Positions 1 through 7,862 of a stretch of DNA of 64,000 nt are shown here, one piece after another. This DNA comes from a virus. Each line of letters opens with the position of its first letter. Position 1 is the stretch's first letter. The stretch is from positions 1-64,000 of the IMG/VR virus record IMGVR_UViG_3300005096_000005; one strand, given 5' to 3'. The notes under the pieces are model-generated. The model did no database searches and was not told where the DNA came from. It saw only the letters and a program-made list of their open reading frames with translations. Made by a program: the position numbers and the translations under genes.

Positions 1-24
1 TATGTTCGAAATGAAGAAGGATAC

Positions 25-348
25 ATGGAAAACGTAGATACAGTATTCTTCCAGAATGACTGTGGTCCTCACTACGTCTGGACTTCCCTCGTTAACCATG
101 ACAACTTCTCTCCAGACTGTGAGATTATCGAGGAGGGGAAAGAGGGCGATGTACGATATGATGGAACGAACCTTGCAGAGTATATCGAAAGTGGAGCTGT
201 GTGTGAGAACTGCGGAGGTCCTCTCCTTACAGGATTAGACAATGAGACTTTGCAACCATGCGAAAACGAGTACTGTGACGGAGGAGAAGATCCTCTGGAC
301 AAGGAGCGACAGGAAGCTGAGGAAGACTATTATGAAGAGATAGAATGA
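25..348 (+). CDS. Small acidic protein with cysteine cluster, unknown function
   Basis: 107 residues, strongly acidic at the C-terminus. The middle holds CENCGG and, about 20 residues on, CENEYC, a spacing that could bind zinc as a ribbon. A GAAGGA Shine-Dalgarno lies just upstream of the ATG. Its TGA stop overlaps an ATG at 345 that introduces the next gene. No family is recognised; the zinc binding is an inference from cysteine spacing. Confidence 0.7.
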   Translation: MENVDTVFFQNDCGPHYVWTSLVNHDNFSPDCEIIEEGKEGDVRYDGTNLAEYIESGAVCENCGGPLLTGLDNETLQPCENEYCDGGEDPLDKERQEAEEDYYEEIE

Positions 349-646
349 AGAACCAAGACTCTATGTACTGGTCAGGAAGGATCTGCGTGGGTCTCAGCAG
401 GCTGTACAGGCAGGCCATGCAGTTGCTGAGTTCATGCTTGACAATCCTGGCTCGGAATGGAAGAATAACTACCTGATCTATCTGAACGTGAAAGATGAGA
501 TAGAATTGGGCGAGTGGATAGATAAACTCACCAGCCTTGGTGTCAGGTACAGCGTGTTTCGAGAACCTGACCTGGGACACCAGAAGACAGCAATTGCTGC
601 TGTTAACAGTAATGGATTATTCAAAGACTTAAAGTTGTTACGATGA
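345..646 (+). CDS. Peptidyl-tRNA hydrolase 2 (PTH2) family protein, start out of frame
   Basis: The frame 344-646 encodes a PTH2-like domain of about 100 residues: LYVLVRKDL at the start, SQQAVQAGHAVAEF (the family's Q-AGHA helix), and EPDLGHQKTAIAAV near the end. PTH2 enzymes release tRNA from stalled peptidyl-tRNA, which fits a phage with many tRNAs. The homologous frame is closed by a TAG at 341-343 and has no ATG, GTG or TTG before the conserved domain. The well-placed ATG at 345, which overlaps the previous stop, is one nucleotide out of frame. Either one base is missing from this copy, the gene is frameshifted, or translation slips. The family call is good; whether it is expressed is uncertain. 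Confidence 0.75.
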
Positions 647-653
647 CCTCTAC

Positions 654-707
654 TTGCCAGTTCAAAGAGAAGTGCGCACAGGAGTAAGCTCCACAGGTAA
701 CTGGCAA
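654..707 (+). ncRNA. Branched structured RNA upstream of the amber tRNA
   Basis: TTGCCAGTT (654-662) pairs perfectly with AACTGGCAA (699-707). Inside lie the self-complementary GTGCGCAC (672-679) and a hairpin GGAG-TAAG-CTCC (681-692). The 9-bp closing helix enclosing two small hairpins resembles the other non-tRNA branched RNAs of this window. There is no open frame here. Function is unknown; it could be a processing structure for the tRNA transcript. Confidence 0.4.
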
Positions 708-783
708 CCAGGCGGGCATCACGTGAAGCAGAACCTTCCTACTAATCGTTCTCGCTCCTTTATGGCCGTGGTGTTCGCCAACT

Positions 784-858
784 GACCTGTTAGCTCAGTG
801 GGAAGAGCCGGGCGCTCTAAACGCCTGTGTGTCGGGAGTTCGAATCTCTCACAGGTCA
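784..858 (+). tRNA. Suppressor tRNA, anticodon CUA (reads UAG)
   Basis: Complete cloverleaf: acceptor GACCTGT/ACAGGTC, D-arm GCTC/GAGC, anticodon stem GGGCG/CGCCT, T-arm GGGAG/CTCTC with loop TTCGAAT. The seven-base anticodon loop is CTCTAAA, giving U33, anticodon CUA and A37, a canonical loop that reads the amber codon UAG. The variable region is 7 nt, so it is not a standard class II tRNA. CCA is not encoded. The amino acid it carries cannot be read from the sequence. Confidence 0.88.
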
Positions 859-919
859 CTACCAGAAGGTAATATCCTAAACAAGTGGCCCTAATAGGAG
901 AAAAACACACTTTTTTCCT

Positions 920-1252
920 ATGGTGGCTAAAGAAGATGAAGGGAGTATGGCATCTGTGAAGAACACTGAGAATGAATCTACAGGAGACGAGGAGTATCTG
1001 GATGGCTCTATTAAGGAGCTCAACCTGTATAACCTGAGTAAGGGACATGAAAAGGAGAGACCTCTGTTCTTCGGACATCGCATCGCTAATGCGGATAACT
1101 CTGAAGGAGTTAAGTGCGCTCTATCGGTAGGTATTGGGGCATTCTCGAACTTCCTAAACGTCAGTATTCAAATGCCAGATGGCGAAGATGTCGATCGTAT
1201 GATCAGTATCAGCGAGCTTTTCGCAGCTGTTGCGGAGGTGGTGAACATATGA
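920..1252 (+). CDS. Hypothetical protein
   Basis: 110 residues with a charged, low-complexity first third (many Glu, Asp, Asn, Ser) and a more ordinary second half ending in LFAAVAEVVNI. No recognised domain. No good ribosome-binding site precedes the ATG, and the start codon lies in the 3' arm of a possible hairpin (ATAGGA near 893 with TCCTAT at the start). The stop overlaps the next start (ATGA). Confidence 0.6.
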   Translation: MVAKEDEGSMASVKNTENESTGDEEYLDGSIKELNLYNLSKGHEKERPLFFGHRIANADNSEGVKCALSVGIGAFSNFLNVSIQMPDGEDVDRMISISELFAAVAEVVNI

Positions 1253-1695
1253 TAAAGTATGGACATGATTTTGACATGCGGGTGCTTAAGTACATTCACG
1301 ATCACCCGGAAGTAAAGACAAACGAGATAGTGGCTGCAGCCAATCGTTCCGGACTCGACGTCAACTACGGTAACATATATCGGTCATTGATGCGTCTCAA
1401 GAAAGAAAAGTATGCTATCATCAGGTATCAGATGGTAGACGATGGACGTGTCTCTACCAAGCGGCGGAAAGAGATACACTGTACAATCTCTGAACAGGGT
1501 AAAGAAGCTCTTGAGAGGTACAGGAATCGCGCACAACAGCTGGAGCTTCCACTTCAAATGTCCATAGCCCCCGAGAGTCAGGAACAGGGACAGGTTCATG
1601 TAACACGACGTTTCGGAGACATTCAGATCACTATCAGCGGAGACCTCCCCATCACTCACAGACTCTATGTGACACTGGAGCCGATAGCCCAATGA
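1249..1695 (+). CDS. Winged-helix DNA-binding protein (PadR/MarR-like)
   Basis: 148 residues starting at an ATG preceded by GGAGG. The first 85 residues look like a winged helix: MRVLKYIHDHPEVKTNEIV (helix), NYGNIYRSLMRLKKEKYAI (recognition helix) and a basic wing with SEQGKEALERY, as in PadR-type regulators. The C-terminal part is a probable beta-rich extension. It is likely a phage transcription regulator; its target is unknown. Confidence 0.6.
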   Translation: MIKYGHDFDMRVLKYIHDHPEVKTNEIVAAANRSGLDVNYGNIYRSLMRLKKEKYAIIRYQMVDDGRVSTKRRKEIHCTISEQGKEALERYRNRAQQLELPLQMSIAPESQEQGQVHVTRRFGDIQITISGDLPITHRLYVTLEPIAQ

Positions 1696-1958
1696 TACCG
1701 CCACATATACTTGAAACTCTTACGAATGCCAATCCGGAAGCTCAGCTTGTCGATGGATACGAGGAAGCGTTCATCGGCATTGCCTATCGTGTTGGTGAAA
1801 CGCCAATTGCTGCATACGATTATGGGAAGTGCATTCGGATACTGGCAGACAGAGAAGGCATGACTCCAGGTGAAGCAAAAGAGTTCTTTGAGTTCAATGT
1901 GACAGGCTCCTGGGTAGGTGAGGGAACTCCAGTTTTTGTAGAAGTGGAGGAAGAGTAG
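1692..1958 (+). CDS. Hypothetical protein
   Basis: 88 residues, acidic, with EAFIGIAYRVGETPIAAYDY and a helical stretch MTPGEAKEFFEFNVTGSWVG. The start overlaps the previous stop by four bases. The stop is TAG, one of few amber stops in this window, and the following ATG lies one base after it. No family recognised. Confidence 0.6.
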   Translation: MIPPHILETLTNANPEAQLVDGYEEAFIGIAYRVGETPIAAYDYGKCIRILADREGMTPGEAKEFFEFNVTGSWVGEGTPVFVEVEEE

Positions 1959-1959
1959 G

Positions 1960-2232
1960 ATGGACAATGATCGACCGGTTAGAACAATTCAGGTAGAAAC
2001 CAGCAAACCAATTCTGTATTGTGAGCGCTGTGGGTCGGAGTATAGTGCCAACAAGGGTGACTACTTTGATGCCCCACCCGGACAGAAGCTTGTGTGTTGC
2101 GGAAAGCAACTTGTTCTGGCACGTCGCATCGTTTCGATAGATGTTCTGAAAGAAGGCCCGGTCCGGGTCAGAGAATTACCACAACTAATAGGGAGACCAA
2201 TAAATGACAGAAGAACTGAAAAGACCGATTAA
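1960..2232 (+). CDS. Small zinc-ribbon-like protein
   Basis: 90 residues. CERCGSEY near residue 24 and a second CC pair near residue 46 resemble a small zinc ribbon. A Shine-Dalgarno (GGAGGAAG) lies in the end of the previous gene. The last 29 bases overlap the next gene in another frame. Role unknown. Confidence 0.6.
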   Translation: MDNDRPVRTIQVETSKPILYCERCGSEYSANKGDYFDAPPGQKLVCCGKQLVLARRIVSIDVLKEGPVRVRELPQLIGRPINDRRTEKTD

Positions 2233-2644
2233 AGAGAAGCTTATCGAGGTACTGAACGCAGATCTCGATGCACAGGAAGCCCAGATTGCGCTTTCCAGGA
2301 AGCGAGACGAGCTCCAGCAGCTTATGGAAGAGCAGAAAGTTGGTGTCATCGATGTTACTATGTTTAAACCGGATGGGATGCCGGATGTTACAGTCAGTGC
2401 CAGGCTCGATCCCGTCGTCAAGAGTGAAGTGGATGTTAACACTGTCGAGGAAACACTAACGGCTGAACAGAAGGCGCCCTTCACCAAGTTTAACATAACG
2501 ATAAGTAAGCTTGAGGGCGGACTCAAGAAAGGCACTTTCGGAAACGATGAGGAAGTCCTCAGAATCCTGCACGGATGCATAAAACGTATTCCCACCGGCA
2601 AGTCCAAGCTCGTTGTAAAAGGCATTCCAAAGGTAATGTCATGA
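2204..2644 (+). CDS. Hypothetical coiled-coil protein
   Basis: 146 residues. The first 45 are strongly helical and charged (KEKLIEVLNADLDAQEAQIA, then KRDELQQLMEEQ), a likely coiled coil. The remainder is mixed. A GGGAG sequence precedes the ATG. The stop overlaps the next start. No family recognised. Confidence 0.6.
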   Translation: MTEELKRPIKEKLIEVLNADLDAQEAQIALSRKRDELQQLMEEQKVGVIDVTMFKPDGMPDVTVSARLDPVVKSEVDVNTVEETLTAEQKAPFTKFNITISKLEGGLKKGTFGNDEEVLRILHGCIKRIPTGKSKLVVKGIPKVMS

Positions 2645-3126
2645 AACACGCTGAGTTCAGAGAGTTTGTACGGAAGATGATGTCGGAAGAGTTCAATATC
2701 CTTTGTACCAAAGGTGAGGACTACACACGTGGAGAGGACAATGCTCAGGCAAACTTCACCGGTATCGGCGAAGATATGGTTCCACTCCTGAAGAATGTTC
2801 TTTCACGGACGGTACTTTCTATCACCTTCGAAAAAGAAGACGGACAGAGAACAGTTGTCGACCTCGATGAATGTCACAAACTAGAAGTCACATACGACGA
2901 CTATGAGCTGACCAAACTCGCAACACTTTTTGCCTGGTTCGTCTACTTTAAGAAGCATCTTGATGCTATAATCAAGTACATCGTAACAGGTACCGTCGAG
3001 TCGGAAGGGTTAAGAGGAAGACTCCACGATATTGCAAACTACTCAAAGCTTCTCGGCGGTCTAATGATCGACTATGGAGACATACATGTCGAAGTCGAAG
3101 AAGAAAGCGCATCCACTGAGGGATGA
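2641..3126 (+). CDS. Nucleotide-modification-associated-like protein (DUF1599-like)
   Basis: 161 residues starting at an ATG overlapping the previous TGA. KGEDYTRGEDNAQANF in the N-terminal third and GRLHDIANYSKLL near the C-terminus resemble small phage helical proteins grouped as nucleotide-modification-associated (DUF1599-type), which carry a KxxDY motif and a late D-x-x-N-Y motif. This match is by eye only. The next gene starts inside its 3' end. Confidence 0.4.
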   Translation: MKHAEFREFVRKMMSEEFNILCTKGEDYTRGEDNAQANFTGIGEDMVPLLKNVLSRTVLSITFEKEDGQRTVVDLDECHKLEVTYDDYELTKLATLFAWFVYFKKHLDAIIKYIVTGTVESEGLRGRLHDIANYSKLLGGLMIDYGDIHVEVEEESASTEG

Positions 3127-4033
3127 GATTCCAATTATGGCTGTACTCCATATGTACGGGGCGGATGAAAACCTTAAGCGGGTAGGGCCAAATGAATTCC
3201 GGTCAGTATGTCCTGTACATGCCAAGGCAGACAACGATACAGCTTTCGCAGTAAACGTCCAGACAAATCGAGCAACATGTTATACACATTGCGGTATGCT
3301 CACTACAATAGACCTGGTCATGCACTTTGACCAGCTGACAATGGCACAGGCATGCAAGAAGCTCCACCTGATGAAGCCCCAGCTATGCCGAATGGATGTA
3401 CCTCAGCCACAGGGTCCATCTCCCGATGTTGAAAAGCCGGAAGAGATTATTCCTCTCAGGTTTCTGCCACGTACAGTGCCCGCAACAGACTACCTTATGT
3501 CTCGTGGCATTACTGCAGAGACAGGATTGTTTTTCGGCTTCGGGATAGCTGTTAGAGGAAAGAGAAAAGGGTCACTTATTGTTCCAATTCATTGGGATGA
3601 TGGAACTCTGGTAGGCTATGCTCACAGGAAGCTTGCTGATGGCGAGCGATACAGAATGAGCTTTGGCACTCCCAGAAAGACTCTTATCTACAACATCTGG
3701 CGGCAGCCAAGAGGAATTCCTCTCATTATTACTGAAGGCTATATGGATGTGGCAAAGCTATATCAAGCCGGATATCCTAACGCTGTCGCAACATGTGGCA
3801 CGGCTATAACTCGAATGCAGGCTCAAAAGATTGACGAATGGGCTTCTTTCGCCTATCTTATGTATGACGCCGACAGCGCAGGAACCGACGGCGTAGTAGC
3901 TTTGAGCAAGTTACTGAAAGTTCGTCACCGGATTGTAACCCTCGCCATAGGAGATCCTGGAGCTCGCTCAGAAGAAGCCTTAAGGAAGATACTTCAGACT
4001 GTAGGTCTTAAACCATATGACACAGCAAATTGA
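3086..4033 (+). CDS. DNA primase (CHC2 zinc finger and TOPRIM)
   Basis: 315 residues. A CHC2-type zinc finger is visible as CPVH near residue 42 and CYTHC near residue 66. The TOPRIM domain shows EGYMDVAKLY near residue 217 (catalytic Glu) and MYDADSAG near 260 (the DxD metal site). It would make RNA primers for the replisome with the DnaB-like helicase and DnaE polymerase downstream. At 315 residues it lacks the usual C-terminal helicase-binding domain. The ATG at 3086 is chosen because GGAGA lies about 6 nt upstream; an in-frame ATG at 3074 is also possible. It overlaps the end of the upstream gene. Confidence 0.88.
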   Translation: MSKSKKKAHPLRDEIPIMAVLHMYGADENLKRVGPNEFRSVCPVHAKADNDTAFAVNVQTNRATCYTHCGMLTTIDLVMHFDQLTMAQACKKLHLMKPQLCRMDVPQPQGPSPDVEKPEEIIPLRFLPRTVPATDYLMSRGITAETGLFFGFGIAVRGKRKGSLIVPIHWDDGTLVGYAHRKLADGERYRMSFGTPRKTLIYNIWRQPRGIPLIITEGYMDVAKLYQAGYPNAVATCGTAITRMQAQKIDEWASFAYLMYDADSAGTDGVVALSKLLKVRHRIVTLAIGDPGARSEEALRKILQTVGLKPYDTAN

Positions 4034-4265
4034 ACAACTGATTAGCAGAGTGCCCGTATCCAAACGGGAAGAGATAAGGATCAGGGGTATAGTGATCAAG
4101 GGCCTCTATCAGATCGATATAAGGAGGTTCTACTGGAAAGGACAGGAGGGTAAGTTCCTTGCGTCACGAAAAGGAATATCGATACCTGTTAGCCAGGTAG
4201 CATCGGTTATTCTGTCACTTCAACAGGCCCTGAACCCAGAGAAAGGACAAGAAAATGGCACGTGA
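4017..4265 (+). CDS. PC4/p15-like single-stranded-DNA-binding protein
   Basis: 82 residues. The centre reads YQIDIRRFYWKGQEGKFLAS followed by RKGISIPVSQVASVI, the pattern of the PC4/p15 coactivator fold (DIRxFY, KGI, then a C-terminal helix). Such proteins bind single-stranded DNA and occur in phages near replication or late-transcription genes. It overlaps the primase stop, so it is probably translated with it. Confidence 0.65.
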   Translation: MTQQIEQLISRVPVSKREEIRIRGIVIKGLYQIDIRRFYWKGQEGKFLASRKGISIPVSQVASVILSLQQALNPEKGQENGT

Positions 4266-4506
4266 AAAAGGTATCAAAGAAGGAGCGGTCGAGGTTGCTG
4301 AAAGGATCCAGGAGGAAGGGATTATCCCCGGAGATTCCATACTGAAGAATGCAGACCTGGTCTGCGCTGCCGGTCATTGTTCGGAACCCGTCGAGAACGG
4401 CAACTCAATTACGTTCAAGTGTCTCGTAAGCCACACTATCACGTTCAACCGTGAAGTAGAGGTTACAATTGACGGACAGGACAATGTCTCCTACGAGAAT
4501 ATATGA
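4255..4506 (+). CDS. Hypothetical protein
   Basis: 83 residues, with an AAAGGA ribosome-binding site. Acidic, with VCAAGHCSEPVENGNSITFK suggesting a small beta-rich fold. It lies between the PC4-like gene and the helicase, overlapping both by a few bases, so it belongs to the same operon. Function unknown. Confidence 0.55.
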   Translation: MAREKGIKEGAVEVAERIQEEGIIPGDSILKNADLVCAAGHCSEPVENGNSITFKCLVSHTITFNREVEVTIDGQDNVSYENI

Positions 4507-6008
4507 TTCCAGCCGAGATGGTACATGCAGGTTTGCTGTATGTTCCTGAAAGGTATGTTCTCAAAGAAGCAATTGAACGGTACACAATGAGGAACCCGGC
4601 GTTTGCTCAGGCGGTCGCCAACTCTGGAAACAAGAATCCTGACATACCAAAAACCATTCAGGCTTACAAAGAACTGAAGGGGTATATAGGATTCCCTCCA
4701 TACTCAGAACCAAAGCTTCTGGCATCGGAAGAACTGCCAATCAGAGACCTCAGATCCCACGGAGAGGACTTTGAGTTTACCTTTCGGGAAGACAAAGCGG
4801 AGCTACGTCCTGACCTGGTCTCAGAACAGAGGCTGGCTGTCAAGAAGCTTCTGAACCGTGGTCATGGTATGCTCGTGGCCAAGCCCGGCCAGGGGAAGAC
4901 AAATACTTTTATCTGGCTGATGTCCAAGATCAAAAAGAGCACGATCATCTTCGTGCATACGTCTCAACTCCAGAAGCAATGGTTTCGAAGATTCACGGAG
5001 CCTGACCCAAAGATTGGGAATGTAGCATGGACAAACGTGACAAAAGAAGATATTGCTCTGCTTGGCGACGGAAAGAAGAAGTATAGCGGACAGCCTATTA
5101 TCATAGCGACTTTGCAGATGACAGGACGGTCCATCATCCATAACAAAGAAGTTATGCACAAAGTCGGCATGGCTATTGTCGATGAGTGTCATCATCTCAG
5201 CGCGGATACGTTTCATCCATGTATGGCAGCCTGCCGTGCCTTTCATAAGTTCGGAGCAACTGCCACTCCTTATAGGACTGATAAATTAGATAAGATATTC
5301 TATGACCATCTCGGTGGCATAGCTGCAGTCATGAGGAATGTATCTCTCACCCCAACTGTGAACATCTGGCCGTTCTATACTGGCGTAGATCTGGATGATT
5401 GTACAACAAAGACAGGGAAACCATTCCTTCCTGGAATGATCAATGTCTTGTGTGCCAGTGACACATACAATGACTTTATCCTTGGGTTAGCCCTTATGCG
5501 GCTGATGGAGGGCCACAAGGTAGTAATGATAAGTCATAGAGCTGACCATTGCGTAAAGATTGCAGCCAGAGTACGACAGGAAGGATATAAAGCCAACTTC
5601 ATTGTTGCATCGTACACTGGACCTGACGATAAGCCCAAGACGCTAAGTGTTAAGAAACGTGAGGCCAGGTATGACAATCAGTTTATAGCTGCAACCCCCG
5701 GATGTATGATAGAGGGAATAGATATTCCTGATATAAGTTGCGTACAATTCGTTACTCCGTTCGGTGCCAAGAACATGGTTGAACAGGGCTGTGGCCGTGC
5801 TCAACGTCACTTCCCCGGGAAGTTGGATCCGGTAATTGACGACGTTCTGCAGGAAGACCACAGGATGCTGGTAAACCTCGGGAACAAACGCCGCCGGCAC
5901 TACGGATCATTCCACTGGCCTGTTTATTATAGAGAAGGCTCTGGATATACGGTAGATCCTGTAGCCAGAGCAATGTCTCAGCACATCACAGCAGAAGAAG
6001 AATTCTAA
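4503..6008 (+). CDS. Superfamily 2 DNA/RNA helicase (UvsW/XPB-like)
   Basis: 501 residues. Motif I (AKPGQGKT, near residue 126), motif II DECHH (near 227), motif III (GATATPYRTD, near 258) and motif VI (QGCGRAQR, near 429) are all present in order, so both RecA-like lobes are complete. The arrangement resembles UvsW/XPB helicases that remodel replication or recombination forks. The ATG overlaps the previous TGA. An ATP-driven helicase is certain from motifs; the substrate is inferred. Confidence 0.88.
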   Translation: MIPAEMVHAGLLYVPERYVLKEAIERYTMRNPAFAQAVANSGNKNPDIPKTIQAYKELKGYIGFPPYSEPKLLASEELPIRDLRSHGEDFEFTFREDKAELRPDLVSEQRLAVKKLLNRGHGMLVAKPGQGKTNTFIWLMSKIKKSTIIFVHTSQLQKQWFRRFTEPDPKIGNVAWTNVTKEDIALLGDGKKKYSGQPIIIATLQMTGRSIIHNKEVMHKVGMAIVDECHHLSADTFHPCMAACRAFHKFGATATPYRTDKLDKIFYDHLGGIAAVMRNVSLTPTVNIWPFYTGVDLDDCTTKTGKPFLPGMINVLCASDTYNDFILGLALMRLMEGHKVVMISHRADHCVKIAARVRQEGYKANFIVASYTGPDDKPKTLSVKKREARYDNQFIAATPGCMIEGIDIPDISCVQFVTPFGAKNMVEQGCGRAQRHFPGKLDPVIDDVLQEDHRMLVNLGNKRRRHYGSFHWPVYYREGSGYTVDPVARAMSQHITAEEEF

Positions 6009-6022
6009 TCCGGAGAGATACA

Positions 6023-6403
6023 ATGACAGAGAAGACTCGCGAGGCAACCGCTCGCTATATTAGGCATGTCCCGGCTAAAGCGTGGAAACAGTTATACCCC
6101 GATGATCCAACCCGCTCCGAGGGAACACAGACTGACCATACGCAGGTCGTCCTGGTCGAGGAATTCACCTGCCCATTTTGTAATTCCAGTATGTTGAAGG
6201 CTGTAACTATAGCCAAAGTCAGGCTCATTGATTCTCCTTTTGACCCTAACGAAGACTACAGTAAAGAGAAGATTGAGAAAGAGCAGAGACTGAGTCGATA
6301 TCTGGGTGTCAGATGTCTCAGTTGCAATAATATACTGGAGAATGCAAGGGATATACGAACGTTTCGTAAGGTTAAGGAACACAAACGGTTAGGCGCATTA
6401 TAA
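6023..6403 (+). CDS. Zinc-ribbon protein
   Basis: 126 residues with two CxxC pairs (CPFC near residue 50 and CLSC near residue 99), the layout of a zinc ribbon with a long loop between knuckles. A GGAG site precedes the ATG. Lies between the helicase and the MoxR ATPase. Role unknown; nucleic-acid binding is plausible. Confidence 0.6.
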   Translation: MTEKTREATARYIRHVPAKAWKQLYPDDPTRSEGTQTDHTQVVLVEEFTCPFCNSSMLKAVTIAKVRLIDSPFDPNEDYSKEKIEKEQRLSRYLGVRCLSCNNILENARDIRTFRKVKEHKRLGAL

Positions 6404-6416
6404 CAAGGAGGCAGTA

Positions 6417-7862
6417 ATGGCATCAATTCTGGAAAAGATGGGCATGTATGGGCTCCAGTCTCAGGAAGACTTCCTGCTGGCCGGCATGTTGACAGGAGAC
6501 CCTGTGCTTCTGATAGGTACACATGGATCGGGGAAAACATACTTCTGCGAACTGGTAGCAAAAGTTCTCGGGGTTGACTACCAGTGTTATGACGCATCAA
6601 AAGCAATGTTCGAAGACACTCTGGGGTTCCCGAATCCCAAGAGTCTTGTTCAGGGCTCGGTAGACTATATTCCCACACCAATGAGCATCCTGCCAAAAGA
6701 GTTCGTCTTGATTGACGAGATCAGTAGAGCTCACGTGCAGATGCAGAACAAGTGGCTGGAGATTATCAGGTCCCGCCAGATCATGGGAGTAAAGTGCCGC
6801 CGCCTGCGCTGGGTATGGGCAGCCATGAATCCTCTCAGTTATGAAGGCGCTGTACCCCTTGACGAAGCTCTCGCCGGCAGGTTCAGTCTCATTATCATCA
6901 TGCCCGAAGCAAAAGATATGGAAGACGCGGATGCCCTGAGTGTTGTCATGAGCGAGAATGGTGACGATGCTCTGGCGATATCATCATGGGGCGGAATGAA
7001 GAACGAACGTCCATCACTTCCAACGAAAGACCTTAAAGAGCTGCTCGCACACGCGGGGAGCTGCTACAATAGCATAGTAAAAGAGAAGTCTGCAGCGATC
7101 AGCACATATACTGTCCGCCTGATGCGAGCGCTCAGCGAGAAGGGTGTAACCAACCTTGATGGAAGACGTCTCGGCATGATTCGCAGGAACATCATGAGTG
7201 TACTTGCTATACGCAGGGCCAAGAACTCTATAGAAAACGTCGAGAAGACAGTAAAGGAGACTATCCTGAAGAGTCTTCCTAACATAGCCACAGGCCATGA
7301 GATAAGCGCTACAGATGTCCTTACAGCTCACAATCTGGTGAAGGCATCCCTGAACGCAAAGCAGGATGTCAACTATACCATAATGATCGAGCGTGACATG
7401 TCCAGAAAGATATTCCTGGCTATGAACAATGCAAAGCATGTGAATCCGAATACGATGAAAGATATCGTTCAGGCTCTGGTAAGTGAGGACGAATACCTGC
7501 CAGTTGCTATAGCGCTGGCTCCAATTCTGCTTAAGTTCCCACACCACTTCGATATTGAGACGGTTACTCAGGTATCTCGTTGCGTTGCGGAGTTGAGCGG
7601 TCCTGAACAGTTCAACTTCATTCTGGACAAAGGATCCGTTCTTGCGCTCGAAGACTTCATGGCCATTGAAGCTGAATTCAAGAAGACTACTGTCGGAATT
7701 ATGGCGCTGAGACTTGCAGCTCACCTATCTTCAATGTCCGATAATCAGGATCTGATCTCATTCAATAACATTGCGCACGATTGCAAAGAGAAGATAGAAC
7801 ATGCGATATCAAGGTTCAGACCGCTATATGAGGCAATGAAGGCCGGGACATACACAGCATGA
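6417..7862 (+). CDS. MoxR-family AAA+ ATPase
   Basis: 481 residues. Walker A (GTHGSGKT, near residue 37), Walker B (LIDEIS, near 99) and AMNP (sensor 1 region) are clear, with an arginine-rich stretch between. MoxR ATPases act with VWA-domain partners encoded next door to remodel or insert metal into target proteins. Here the next gene, overlapping by four bases, is exactly such a VWA protein. A strong AAGGAGG site precedes the ATG. Confidence 0.88.
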   Translation: MASILEKMGMYGLQSQEDFLLAGMLTGDPVLLIGTHGSGKTYFCELVAKVLGVDYQCYDASKAMFEDTLGFPNPKSLVQGSVDYIPTPMSILPKEFVLIDEISRAHVQMQNKWLEIIRSRQIMGVKCRRLRWVWAAMNPLSYEGAVPLDEALAGRFSLIIIMPEAKDMEDADALSVVMSENGDDALAISSWGGMKNERPSLPTKDLKELLAHAGSCYNSIVKEKSAAISTYTVRLMRALSEKGVTNLDGRRLGMIRRNIMSVLAIRRAKNSIENVEKTVKETILKSLPNIATGHEISATDVLTAHNLVKASLNAKQDVNYTIMIERDMSRKIFLAMNNAKHVNPNTMKDIVQALVSEDEYLPVAIALAPILLKFPHHFDIETVTQVSRCVAELSGPEQFNFILDKGSVLALEDFMAIEAEFKKTTVGIMALRLAAHLSSMSDNQDLISFNNIAHDCKEKIEHAISRFRPLYEAMKAGTYTA

